From Corallochytrium limacisporum (Eukaryota > Opisthokonta): a DNA stretch of 64,000 nucleotides. A program made the position numbers and the translations under genes. Location of the stretch: NCBI GenBank assembly GCA_002811645.1, contig PDIP01000019.1:186588-250587 (forward strand), read 5' to 3'. Below are positions 10,501-19,395 of the stretch, in pieces (within the stretch, counting starts at the first letter, position 1; each line of letters opens with the position of its first letter). The notes beneath the pieces were generated by a model. The model had not been told where the DNA came from and searched no databases. It worked only from the letters and a program-made list of their open reading frames with translations.

Positions 10501-13500
10501 TGTATACTATTGCTTGATCGGCGATCACAGCAAAATGCTATTGCCGCTGAAGGTGTAGTCAGTGTGTCATGCATGTGTTCACCAAATCACGAGTTTTAGC
10601 TGTGCCCCAGCTGTTGCACATTTGGTCTAGCTGGCCACTAGCTCAAGAGGTCGTCCCTTTCTCCGCGCCAGGAAAGGAGTTTCATTTTGAGAAGTTCTGT
10701 TCTAATAGTAGTTCTGTGCGTGTTGCTCTTTTTCTGCTCGGCTTCAGAAGCGGAGTTTTTTTCAGCACACAGTGAGTCGAGAAACATGTTCAACTCTCGA
10801 AATGGACAACGATTGCAACATTTCTAACCACTGCGAAGGATGAGATTTGATAATAAATGTATTACTATTTTCGATCATCTCATCTTCATCCGCACACCTA
10901 CTTGCTACACCGACAGCCATAGACAGAACCAACACGCACACACTGCTGCCAATCCTTCAATCACTTGACCATAGACGGATGGGCAAGGTGTGCTGTACAC
11001 ACGCAAGGACCAATCGAACAAAGAGACAGTCCGGAGTGCCTGGGCGCTCATGGAAGCTGCCGAATGGAAACGAAAGTTTCTGGGTTTGTGATGGAAGAAC
11101 ACAAGGGCGAAAGTGTAAGGCATGACAGACCATAGATCACTGCATCCAAGCAATGCTTCATAGTTTTGTCTGAATCATGAAACTATTGTAAATTGAGGGA
11201 GGGGAGGGGCTCGGTGGGAATGAACTCCATCCTTGTGCTTTGGGGAAAAGTTCAAAGATAGTGTGGTGGCAAAATCGCATGCTCAAAATATTGCACGATA
11301 ATTGAAAACTCCGAACTCTCTCGTTCTCCCTGTTGCAATTCTGCTGGAGTGATGTGGTCCTTGTTTCCTGCTCGACACTCCTCCCCGAACCCGTTCTAGG
11401 GCTGGTATAAAGACTCTGACAGCAGAGCGAGATAGAGGGGAAAAGGGGAGAAGGGGGGGGGGTCAAGCTTTTGACCCAAGCAAGCCCGTCCCTAGACAGG
11501 CCCATAATCACGGAAACCCGGAAAAAACTAGAGAAAGGCTTGTACTTTGTGTTGTACATTCAGTACTAAATTTACACCAAGGGGGTTTCCTAGGGTCCAC
11601 GGGGGTTTCATACTCTCTTCCGAGTTCAACGGAAAGTCTTGTGAACGGACGACAGAAGCGGATCAAATTGTGTGTGATAAGGACGGAAGGAGGAGACCGA
11701 GATACGCTAGAGGTCAGGGCTAAGTTTATGGAAGACTGCATCGTTGCAGACTTAGTTCGGACTAGCTTTGAACAGCGAACGTTGCAAAAAGCAGTTGGAA
11801 TTCAGCGAACGATGGATGAAACGAAGAAACAGAGAAGGTAAGAGCAATGAGGCGTCCGTACGCGAAACGCTTTTTTTTGCTACTCAACACGTTACACGCG
11901 TTTTTAATTCCTTGTGGTGAGAGCCAGAGGCCAAGCGGTTTCTCGGGGATCGTTTCAATAGTGAGCGCCCTGGAGATCTGAGCATTATCTTTAGGAAGAG
12001 GCACAGAGGTACACCATTGAAACATAAGGGGAGATAAACACCGGTCCCAGTAAACGAGAAATTTGCAAACGATCCATGCCCCCCCCTTTTTTTCGACCCG
12101 CCTACAGATTTTTTTCGCCTTCGCGTGGCCCGAGCTTGTGCGAGATATCTATAGTAAATGTACATAGTTGTTGCAATTGCAGTGCAAGGTCGAAAAAAAA
12201 AAGGTCTGGGGAATCTTTGCAGTTCCAAAAGAAGGTAGAGATAGCTTGGACGGAGGTCTCCATCTTGATAGACCCACTTTCTCTAAGTACTTTGAGCACC
12301 GGGGAAAGGGGTGCGTCGCCCCCTGTCTCCTTTGTCACTATTCGGAAGACTTATTAAAGCAAAACGGGAGCGGAATGACCAGGACTTACTGCGCAAACTA
12401 CTATGCATTCTCTATGTCACACATTTTGTAGACAGATTGCTTTCGTCATATGTTTTGCGCAATAAACTCAGTGACGGAAAATTATACTGCGGGAGATCAC
12501 GGACAAAGTACGTGAGGGGAGAACGAAAATCGAGGGCGCCAGGGAGGAGGAAGATAGGCCCCCGCAGTTCCGCAGTACATGGCTGACCGCAGTGGTTGGA
12601 AGGGGGAGATACGGGAACTCTGGTGCGGCGTGCTGCAGAAGGTATTGCAGGGGAACTTCAAAAATGCACGAAAGAAATAGCATGGAGAAAGGAAGGATCG
12701 ATCGGCAGGGAGCTTGTATCAAAATAGACTCCCCGCTCCGAAGAGTCCTGTGATGGTAGCCGGGTGGAGCTCTGTGTAATCGGTAGCTTGAGTACACTAC
12801 TGGAAATTTCACCGCGCTGTGGGATTGAATGTAAAGCTCCGATGGATTGTTGGCACAAGCCCGGTGTCGTCCTTTCCTGGGGGCTCTCGGATTGTGAGAG
12901 ACGTTCATAATTGCTGCGCAGACTGACCAAAAGCGTTCACGTCCCATTGTCGAAAGACCGACACGAACGCCGCTCCCAACCCTTCCGGCCAATCGATCTC
13001 TCCAGGTGCTACATGGCATCCTCGGCGAGAAGTTACATATGGCCTCTCGTTTACTCTGAGCATGTCAGATGCTTCGCCACCCCTTGCTTGTCTCGGTGTG
13101 TACTAGTTTGGACAACGTTGCTGCCTGTCCCCCTTCGTTTTCTATGCAGGCCTTGCTGTAAACAAAAGAGTATGGCGTCCAGTACTCTAGCCGATTGTTC
13201 GGCCCTTTTTGCGGGGCTTCTCAATATACCAACCGCACATGTGTGAATGACAAAAGCCAGTTTCCAATCCTATTCTAATCAATAGTATCAAAAGCTCTTT
13301 ATGGATTATAAAATTTTCTATGATTAAAAATCCGTTCTCGAATCCCACACCGTGTCCGGGACCTGTGCTTCGTGAGCAGCCACCGGTGTTTTGCCCAAGC
13401 CCCCGGGAGCAGTGGAGGGGGATGTGCGGCTGGATTGCTGTCGTGAAGAGTATGGGTGGGCACTGCTCTGTCTCCGTGTTGCGCACCAATCACAAAGTGT

Positions 13501-13768
13501 TTCGAGTCGCGAATGAGTGAAACACAGTTCGAAAGGTAGATCAAGCCAATCTGAAACCGGAATTCGAGGAGACCTAACGGATTTGGGGTTGGTGACCTGA
13601 CACAGGCAGGTCACAAGGTCTTCAGTTGGCAACAGGGCTTTTGAGAATATGTGAAGACGGGCCAACGACGAGCAACAACGCCCACAAAATTCAATGTTTT
13701 CCTTTCAGAAGAGCAATAACCTGTTCCATTTAGCGTAGAAACACAAGACAGAAAGCAAAGTGAGAGCA

Positions 13769-15133
13769 ATGACTCAGACCGTTGACGTGAACACAGTCGT
13801 TCGCGACAGCGGAGAGCACGACCGCAAATCACAGCAATTTGCTCGGACCCTCGACAGCAAGGACGAGATTGCGTCATATAGGTCACAATTCTTGATTCCA
13901 AGCTACGCGGACATTCATGTGAAGAAACCAGACAGCATCGAGGATAAGCAGCGCAACGAGTGTGTCTACCTCTGTGGCAATAGTCTCGGCCTCCAACCAA
14001 AGAACGTGCCAAAGATCATGGATGTCGAACTGGAGAAATGGGCCAAGAAAGCTGTTATCGGGCACCACGATGACAGTGAACGACCTTGGGTGAGTTACGA
14101 GGACCACTTGAACGCAGGGATGGCACCACTGCTTGGAGCAAAGGAGGTGGAAGTGGCCGTCATGAATGGTCTGACAGTGAACCTACACCTCATGCTCGTG
14201 GCCTTCTATCGTCCAACAACGGATCGGTACAAGATCATTATGGAGGATCACGCCTTCCCCTCGGACCACTACGCTGTGGAAAGCCAGGTACGCTTGCAAG
14301 GGCAGGATCCAGCGAATGCTATTGTCTACATCAAGCCCAGGGATGGTGAAGAGACTCTAAGGACCGAGGACATAGTTGCCACTATACGGGAACATGGTGA
14401 GTCGTTAGCTACCGTCATGTTATCAGCGGTGCAATACTACACGGGTCAGTTTTTTGACATGCCAACCATCACGTCTGCAGGCAAAGCAGTCGGAGCGAAA
14501 GTCGGCTGGGACCTCGCTCACGCCGTTGGCAACGTGCCACTGTCCCTGCACGAATGGAATGTGGATTTTGCTTGTTTCTGCAGCTATAAATACTTGAACG
14601 CGGGACCCGGGGGTATTGCCGGCGTATTTGTTCACGAAACGTACGCGGACGCCACAGAGCAAGAATTGCCCCGTATGACCGGATGGTGGGCACACAAATT
14701 GTCGACGCGTTTTGAGATGAGCAACGTCATGGAGCTTAATCGCGGCGCCGCTGGATTCCAGTTGTCGAATGTTCCCATTTACAGTAGCGTCGGACTGACA
14801 GCATCGCTTCAAATCTTTAACGAGGTTGGCATGAGTAAGATTCGAACGAAGAGCATGCTTCTGACTGCGTACTTGGAGATGTTGCTTGAGGAATGTATAG
14901 GTGAGGAACATTACGATATCATCACACCACAGGATCCGGAACAACGAGGATCGCAGTTGAGTATCGTCTTCAAGACTGACGTCAAAGCAGCCCACAAGGC
15001 AATCAGCGACCGGGGCATTGTCTGCGATTTCAGAGCACCCAGTGTGATCCGCATCGCACCTGTGGCACTGTACAATTCTTTTGAAGACGTGTGGTATTTT
15101 GTCAACGAATTGCAGCATGCTCTGGAGCTGTGA
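13769..15133 (+). CDS. KYNU: Kynureninase
   Basis: This 454-aa fold-type I PLP enzyme hydrolyses L-kynurenine and 3-hydroxykynurenine to anthranilate and 3-hydroxyanthranilate plus alanine, in the kynurenine route from tryptophan to NAD. The PLP-binding lysine is K274 in CSYKYLNAGPGG, close to K276 of the human enzyme. Other family features are YLCGNSLGLQP near the N-terminus, ALSAVQYYTGQ-like and GWDLAHAVGN segments, and WWAH after the lysine. Length matches the family. The frame is open three codons upstream from a GTG, but the first ATG (13769, G at -3) is the likely start. It is convergent with the helicase gene, whose stop lies 189 bp away. Confidence 0.95.
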   Translation: MTQTVDVNTVVRDSGEHDRKSQQFARTLDSKDEIASYRSQFLIPSYADIHVKKPDSIEDKQRNECVYLCGNSLGLQPKNVPKIMDVELEKWAKKAVIGHHDDSERPWVSYEDHLNAGMAPLLGAKEVEVAVMNGLTVNLHLMLVAFYRPTTDRYKIIMEDHAFPSDHYAVESQVRLQGQDPANAIVYIKPRDGEETLRTEDIVATIREHGESLATVMLSAVQYYTGQFFDMPTITSAGKAVGAKVGWDLAHAVGNVPLSLHEWNVDFACFCSYKYLNAGPGGIAGVFVHETYADATEQELPRMTGWWAHKLSTRFEMSNVMELNRGAAGFQLSNVPIYSSVGLTASLQIFNEVGMSKIRTKSMLLTAYLEMLLEECIGEEHYDIITPQDPEQRGSQLSIVFKTDVKAAHKAISDRGIVCDFRAPSVIRIAPVALYNSFEDVWYFVNELQHALEL

Positions 15134-15321
15134 ATTGCTTTCACCTCGATCATTGCTTAAGCTACTATTGTCCACAACTTCACCATTCTTTAGGACGTAA
15201 TCGAGAGTCTCAATGTGATTTTCGTGCACATAGTAAATAGTGTTTATATATGTTTGCTTCTTTAAAATTAGATTTCACATCTTGCCTGATGTGTACTGTT
15301 ATTCAGGGAGCGTGCAACGCT

Positions 15322-17331
15322 CTAGTTTTTGTCATTTCCATTGGCGTCGATCCCCATCAAGGACCGCCATATAACGAGAGCAGTGCGATCAATTGCCTCA
15401 AAACTGACGCTCGGCAGCGCGGCCTGGATCTTTGCCATCGTTGCAATGTCCCTAGTACCGGACACAAGCGTAACGACTTTGGGTGAGATGAGGCCCTCGG
15501 TCTCCTGCAGCTGCTGTAGCTCCCCCGGGTAACTTTGCGCGTTATCCAGGCTGGTCTGGGCCTGAGTGGCCACATCTCCGACTAGTGTTATGGCCTCCAG
15601 TTCCTGCTTGATCTGCTGATTCGCAACCCCCTTGGCCCTAACTGCGCGACCGGCACGGTGAACATAGTGCTCTAGATCTTTGGGCACGTCTGCGTTGAAG
15701 ACGTGGGTGATGCCATCGAGGTCGGTGCCAAAGCAATAGCTGTCTGGCAGGATCAGGTGCCGGATTTTGTTCTTTTGGAATTGACCCAGCGTCTTCAGCC
15801 GTTCTGACGGATGGGTGTGAAGGCCAGAGATCATTCCCAACGACCGTCCCATGCTCGGCATTAGTTCACAGAGCGCCGTGTACAGAGCGATGGCTTCCTC
15901 GTTCTTTGAAACAAAGATCACGCTCTTGCGCGGTCGCTCAGCTTCGAAAGTGTGCAGAAGTGGTAGAAGATTTGGAACGTTTTTGAGCCAATCGATGTGG
16001 GCATCGTCGAGCCTCTCCTGCAGCACCGCCTTCGCGTGCTCATCAGGGGCCATCTCCGGGGTGATGCAATCAAGCGGTGTCAGTCGATTGCCCCCGGTTG
16101 TTAAAGACAGAGGCAACCGGGTTTTCCGGTACGCCGACGCGTACTCCACTACGGAGTGCTGCAGACAGTCTGGCAGAAATGCATCCCCGTCCGGCCCGAA
16201 GAGCTGTTGGACCTCCGAAAACTCTTCGTTAAGGAGCTGCTCCGTCGCCTTACTCATTGTTGCGGAGGCGAAAATGATCTGAGGAGGCTTGGGATTGCGC
16301 TTGGCCGGACGCTCAATCTGTGAACCACCACTCAGGCACCAACGAATCAGCCGTGTCAGCTGCCTCCGCCCTTGCAATGAGTCCATCATGGCATCCGGCT
16401 CGTCAATGATAACAGCATGAAGAGTTCGTGGATCAACGGGGCCATCCGTAAGTTTCTGTTCCGCCAAAAGAGGCCATTCAATCAAAGTGTCTGCCATGCC
16501 CACAGTCGTGACAATGACTGTCGGCGGCAAATCAGCCAACTGCTGGCCATAATTGCGAAACTTAGGCTTGAGTAGGTTCTGCCACAATCGCAAGGTGGAT
16601 ATTTCACGCCCGGCCTTCTTTGCCTTCTTCGAACCGATGTTGGACAATTGCAGCCACGTCTTGTCCATTTGGTAAGTGAGTTGCATATTTGCACAGATAT
16701 GCAAAATGCGCACGCCTGAACCTTTGAGATCAAGGCCGTGCTGTGCGAGGCGTTGATGCAATGGCAGTGCATAGGCCAGGGTCTTACCACTACCAGTCGG
16801 TGCACGAATGTAGCAATGGGTCTGTTGGTTGCGTAGCAGCCAGGGAATCACTGCAATCTGGATGCCAGTTGGTTTCACCCAGCCCAATCGTTTGCGTAAC
16901 GTGGTGTAGTAAGGGTTAGGTAGCCGAACTTCGCCCCAGGCTCTGGCTGCACCCTGGTCAAGAGCTACCTCCTCGTCAGTGTGAGGTATGTGCTCTCGAA
17001 TGGCCAGGGTGTCACGTATGTAGTCAGAGCGAATGCGTTCAAAGGATCGTATACTGTCTCGTAGGTCATCGTCGGAATAGTAACCGTTCACATCCTCGTC
17101 GTATGACCCTTCTTTGTCATCCACAGGCCCGTCGATAGCCCCTGAGAGTCCTTCTTTTTGCACACGCCGCCGGAACTGATCATTAATCTTGCGGTACTTC
17201 TTGTTCCAGCGTGCCCGTTCTGTATTCACGCCTGGTTTTCCCACAAGCATTCTACGGGTACGTACCTGTTGCAACACCGGGTTGCGGATGCCATTGCTAC
17301 CAGTTGGCAGTCTCAGTGCCAAGCGTAGCAT
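15322..17331 (-). CDS. Mitochondrial DEAD-box-like RNA helicase
   Basis: This 669-aa protein has a basic, acid-poor N-terminus (about residues 1-35) suggestive of mitochondrial import. A Q-motif-like PTGIQ precedes the Walker A APTGSGKT (177-184). Motif II reads DEPD (310-313) instead of DEAD. Motif III is present as SAT, followed by the motif IV-like SVIFVSKNEE, motif V GTDLDGITHVFN and a variant motif VI HRAGRAVRA (usual HRIGRTGR). The RecA2 domain is complete. The nearest known types are mitochondrial helicases of the MRH4/DDX28 kind, which act in large-ribosomal-subunit assembly. That assignment is inference. A divergent 0.7-kb spacer separates it from the scramblase gene. Confidence 0.82.
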   Translation of the reverse strand: MLRLALRLPTGSNGIRNPVLQQVRTRRMLVGKPGVNTERARWNKKYRKINDQFRRRVQKEGLSGAIDGPVDDKEGSYDEDVNGYYSDDDLRDSIRSFERIRSDYIRDTLAIREHIPHTDEEVALDQGAARAWGEVRLPNPYYTTLRKRLGWVKPTGIQIAVIPWLLRNQQTHCYIRAPTGSGKTLAYALPLHQRLAQHGLDLKGSGVRILHICANMQLTYQMDKTWLQLSNIGSKKAKKAGREISTLRLWQNLLKPKFRNYGQQLADLPPTVIVTTVGMADTLIEWPLLAEQKLTDGPVDPRTLHAVIIDEPDAMMDSLQGRRQLTRLIRWCLSGGSQIERPAKRNPKPPQIIFASATMSKATEQLLNEEFSEVQQLFGPDGDAFLPDCLQHSVVEYASAYRKTRLPLSLTTGGNRLTPLDCITPEMAPDEHAKAVLQERLDDAHIDWLKNVPNLLPLLHTFEAERPRKSVIFVSKNEEAIALYTALCELMPSMGRSLGMISGLHTHPSERLKTLGQFQKNKIRHLILPDSYCFGTDLDGITHVFNADVPKDLEHYVHRAGRAVRAKGVANQQIKQELEAITLVGDVATQAQTSLDNAQSYPGELQQLQETEGLISPKVVTLVSGTRDIATMAKIQAALPSVSFEAIDRTALVIWRSLMGIDANGNDKN

Positions 17332-18031
17332 GGGAAGTATTCTTCGTCCTCGATATTCCTCCCTGGTTGATCTACATTTCTGTTGCTATGGCTCTCATTC
17401 CTACAACAAACGAAACCATATGGACAGCAAATAGAGACATGATACATCCTGGTGCTCTGGTTTGTCCCAACGACATCCGTAACAATATCTGGTGCATGCC
17501 CTGTGGTCCAAGTACCCGAACACGAGACCGCGCCGGTCCGCCGCCGAAAATCAGCCGTGCGGGTCTCATACCCCACCTCAACGCATGCGTGTTGGTAGGC
17601 CCGCCCCAACCCTCCCCGCCTTCGAGAGGATTTAGAGCTAAAAGTATATGATATTCCCGCATGAACACGCAGAGTATTAATGAACTGAGTACAACCGGAT
17701 AACTGGTGTATTGAATGGTAACCTGGGATCGATGGAGGAAGGGCGGGTCTTGTCTCCCGATCTGACGTGTTTTGTCAAACTACCGTAGCCGTCCTTGTGT
17801 TTGGTTCCTTTTTGGAACCCCTGTTATTAAGAGAGGTACGTAGTGATGAAGACTATTGTACAGTGCGCATCGCCACCAGATGACTTTTGAGGTGTTGGAT
17901 CAAGAGAAAGCTTTACGTTCATGGAAGGACGGATGCATACAAACAAGGAGGGACAGTAGGCATCCCAAGGAGAGGAAACCATAGAAAGGGTTGTAGGCGT
18001 GGCGCATTGAAGGCCACCCATACACACGCGA
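17332..18031. other. Divergent intergenic region
   Basis: About 700 bp between the helicase and scramblase starts. It presumably contains both promoters and 5' UTRs. No small gene or RNA is recognised; overlapping frames of up to 146 codons here lack protein character. Confidence 0.45.
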
Positions 18032-18946
18032 ATGGGTACCATGCTCCAGTCATTCTTGAGGATGAGCCGTTTGGTGGCATGCAAATCCAGTGCCGTTTCC
18101 TGTTCCGTACCGAAACCGCAGCGATCGTCATGGCTGATCCCAGCGCTTGTGAACGCTGCTTACCACAGGCGGCTGATGCACTCAAACCACGGCGAACCAG
18201 TCGAAGGTGAGCTAGTCCGGCGTCGCGTTGAGCGTGAGCGGTCGCGACCAAACCGAGCTCCGGTTCTGACCGACCGGTCACCGGTCGCACCGCTGCTCGA
18301 AGACCGAGCCCTGGTAGTCCAGCGTTACTTGGAAATGGGCCAACTCGTTTTTGGCTACGAAATGGCCAATCGGTACGCTCTCCAGAGCATCGACACAGGC
18401 CAGATAATGGGGTTCTTACTGGAGACCTCGTCGGTGTTCCAAGCCATTCAACGTAATTTCTTGAGGCGACACCGCCCGTTCTTGATGTATGTAACGGACC
18501 CTCGGGGCAATCCATTGCTGCAGATCCGTCGCCCCTGGTACATTTTCGAATCGACTATATATGTCGAGGACTTGATCAGTGGGAAAACCATCGGCGAAGT
18601 GCACATGGACTGGCATCCATTACGGCGTAGATATGATTTGTTCTTGGATAAAGTCCAATTCGGTCGGGTAGATGAACCATTCATGTCCTGGTTCTCATTT
18701 ACTGTAATGGACCAGTACGGGGACGCCATCGCAACGGTGGACAAAAACTTCCAGGGCCTCGCCCGCGAGTTCTTCACTGATGCCCACAGATACATTGCGC
18801 GCTTAGGCGATGATTCAAACTACAGCCTCGCGTCCGCGAGTGGACGGTCGGGCCAGAACAAGGAGGTCCTCACCTACGATGAACGCGCGGTTGTGCTTGC
18901 CCTGGCCGTGACAGTGGACTTTGACTACTTTAGCCGGCACAGTTAG
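18032..18946 (+). CDS. Phospholipid scramblase family protein (AIM25-like), probably mitochondrial
   Basis: This 304-aa protein matches the scramblase/LURP-one fold. After a basic N-terminal region it has the family-typical segments LEMGQLVFGYEMANRYALQSID, then PFLMYVTDPRGNPLLQIRRPWYIFES and a C-terminal KNFQGLAREFFTDAHRYI. The first 45 residues are rich in Arg, Ser and hydrophobics, with almost no acids, as in a mitochondrial presequence. Yeast AIM25 and animal mitochondrial PLSCRs are the closest types I can name. A lipid-scrambling role is family inference. A second ATG at 18041 has a better context (A at -3) and may be the real start. Only 450 bp separate its stop from the next gene on the same strand. 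Confidence 0.85.
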   Translation: MGTMLQSFLRMSRLVACKSSAVSCSVPKPQRSSWLIPALVNAAYHRRLMHSNHGEPVEGELVRRRVERERSRPNRAPVLTDRSPVAPLLEDRALVVQRYLEMGQLVFGYEMANRYALQSIDTGQIMGFLLETSSVFQAIQRNFLRRHRPFLMYVTDPRGNPLLQIRRPWYIFESTIYVEDLISGKTIGEVHMDWHPLRRRYDLFLDKVQFGRVDEPFMSWFSFTVMDQYGDAIATVDKNFQGLAREFFTDAHRYIARLGDDSNYSLASASGRSGQNKEVLTYDERAVVLALAVTVDFDYFSRHS

Positions 18947-19395
18947 GGACGGAAGAGGGAAATCCGCCCGACCGCCCCGCGGGCCTCCCGGCCCGAACCC
19001 ACCCCCCCCGGGGGGTGAGGTCGGGCCCACCGGGGTTTAGGAAGTAAGGAAAAGGGGGGGGCTAGTCGGGGTTGCCCCGGGCCCGGGTGAACGGACAGGC
19101 GGGGTGGGCGTCGGAACAGGGCAACACAGAGCTCATGGGTGTTGCGCAGCTTTGTCTCCTCCTTTCTCTATAATCTTGTTCTCTTCTGAGCTTTCGCTCA
19201 AGTCTGAAATCCATATACTCAAATAGATCACCTGTATATGACGTGACGCATACATTGTGCTGCATGAAACCATATTTAAAGCATGCCATGTTTTTTCAGG
19301 TTAGAACATATGACGTGTCGCAAGTGATACTTTGGTTGTGGGCAGAACCGGCTGCCAGAAAAGACATTGAAAACATGTAGGGGTGGAACAAAAAT
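18947..19395. other. Tandem intergenic region with GC hairpin
   Basis: About 450 bp between the scramblase-family and SUN-domain genes on the same strand. The first 130 bp are very G+C-rich and include a hairpin (18990-19027). The remainder is AT-richer and holds no recognisable gene. It should contain the 3' end of the first gene and the promoter of the second. Confidence 0.45.
18990..19027. repeat. GC-rich imperfect inverted repeat
   Basis: The left arm (from 18991, GCCCGAACCCACCCCCCC) and right arm (GGGGGGTGAGGTCGGGC, ending near 19026) pair over about 18 bp with two mismatches and almost no loop. It begins about 45 bp after the scramblase stop codon. It could be a 3'-end processing or pausing element, or simply a structure-prone GC island. 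Confidence 0.55.

Larger units (their letters stand above)
3929..13768. other. 9.8-kb spacer without a convincing gene
   Basis: This divergent spacer lies between the forkhead and kynureninase starts. The longest frames are 183 codons (12468-13019, minus) and 144 codons (5832-6266, minus). Neither shows a recognisable domain, and many similar-length frames overlap on both strands, as expected for non-coding DNA of this composition. Visible structure includes a long pyrimidine tract (4440-4790), T runs (5400-5460), an AT-rich patch (7365-7490), a purine tract ending in about ten G (11423-11462) and several oligo-T/CGAC motifs. Unspliced coding genes are unlikely. Non-coding RNA, long UTRs, small-exon genes or very decayed elements are not excluded. 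Confidence 0.55.

Noticed and set aside
12468-13019. 183-codon minus-strand frame in the long spacer
   Set aside because: No domain or codon pattern of the real genes; several other frames overlap it on both strands.
14423-15229. 268-codon antisense frame in kynureninase
   Set aside because: It lies opposite a conserved enzyme, including its PLP-lysine region, and has no recognisable content.
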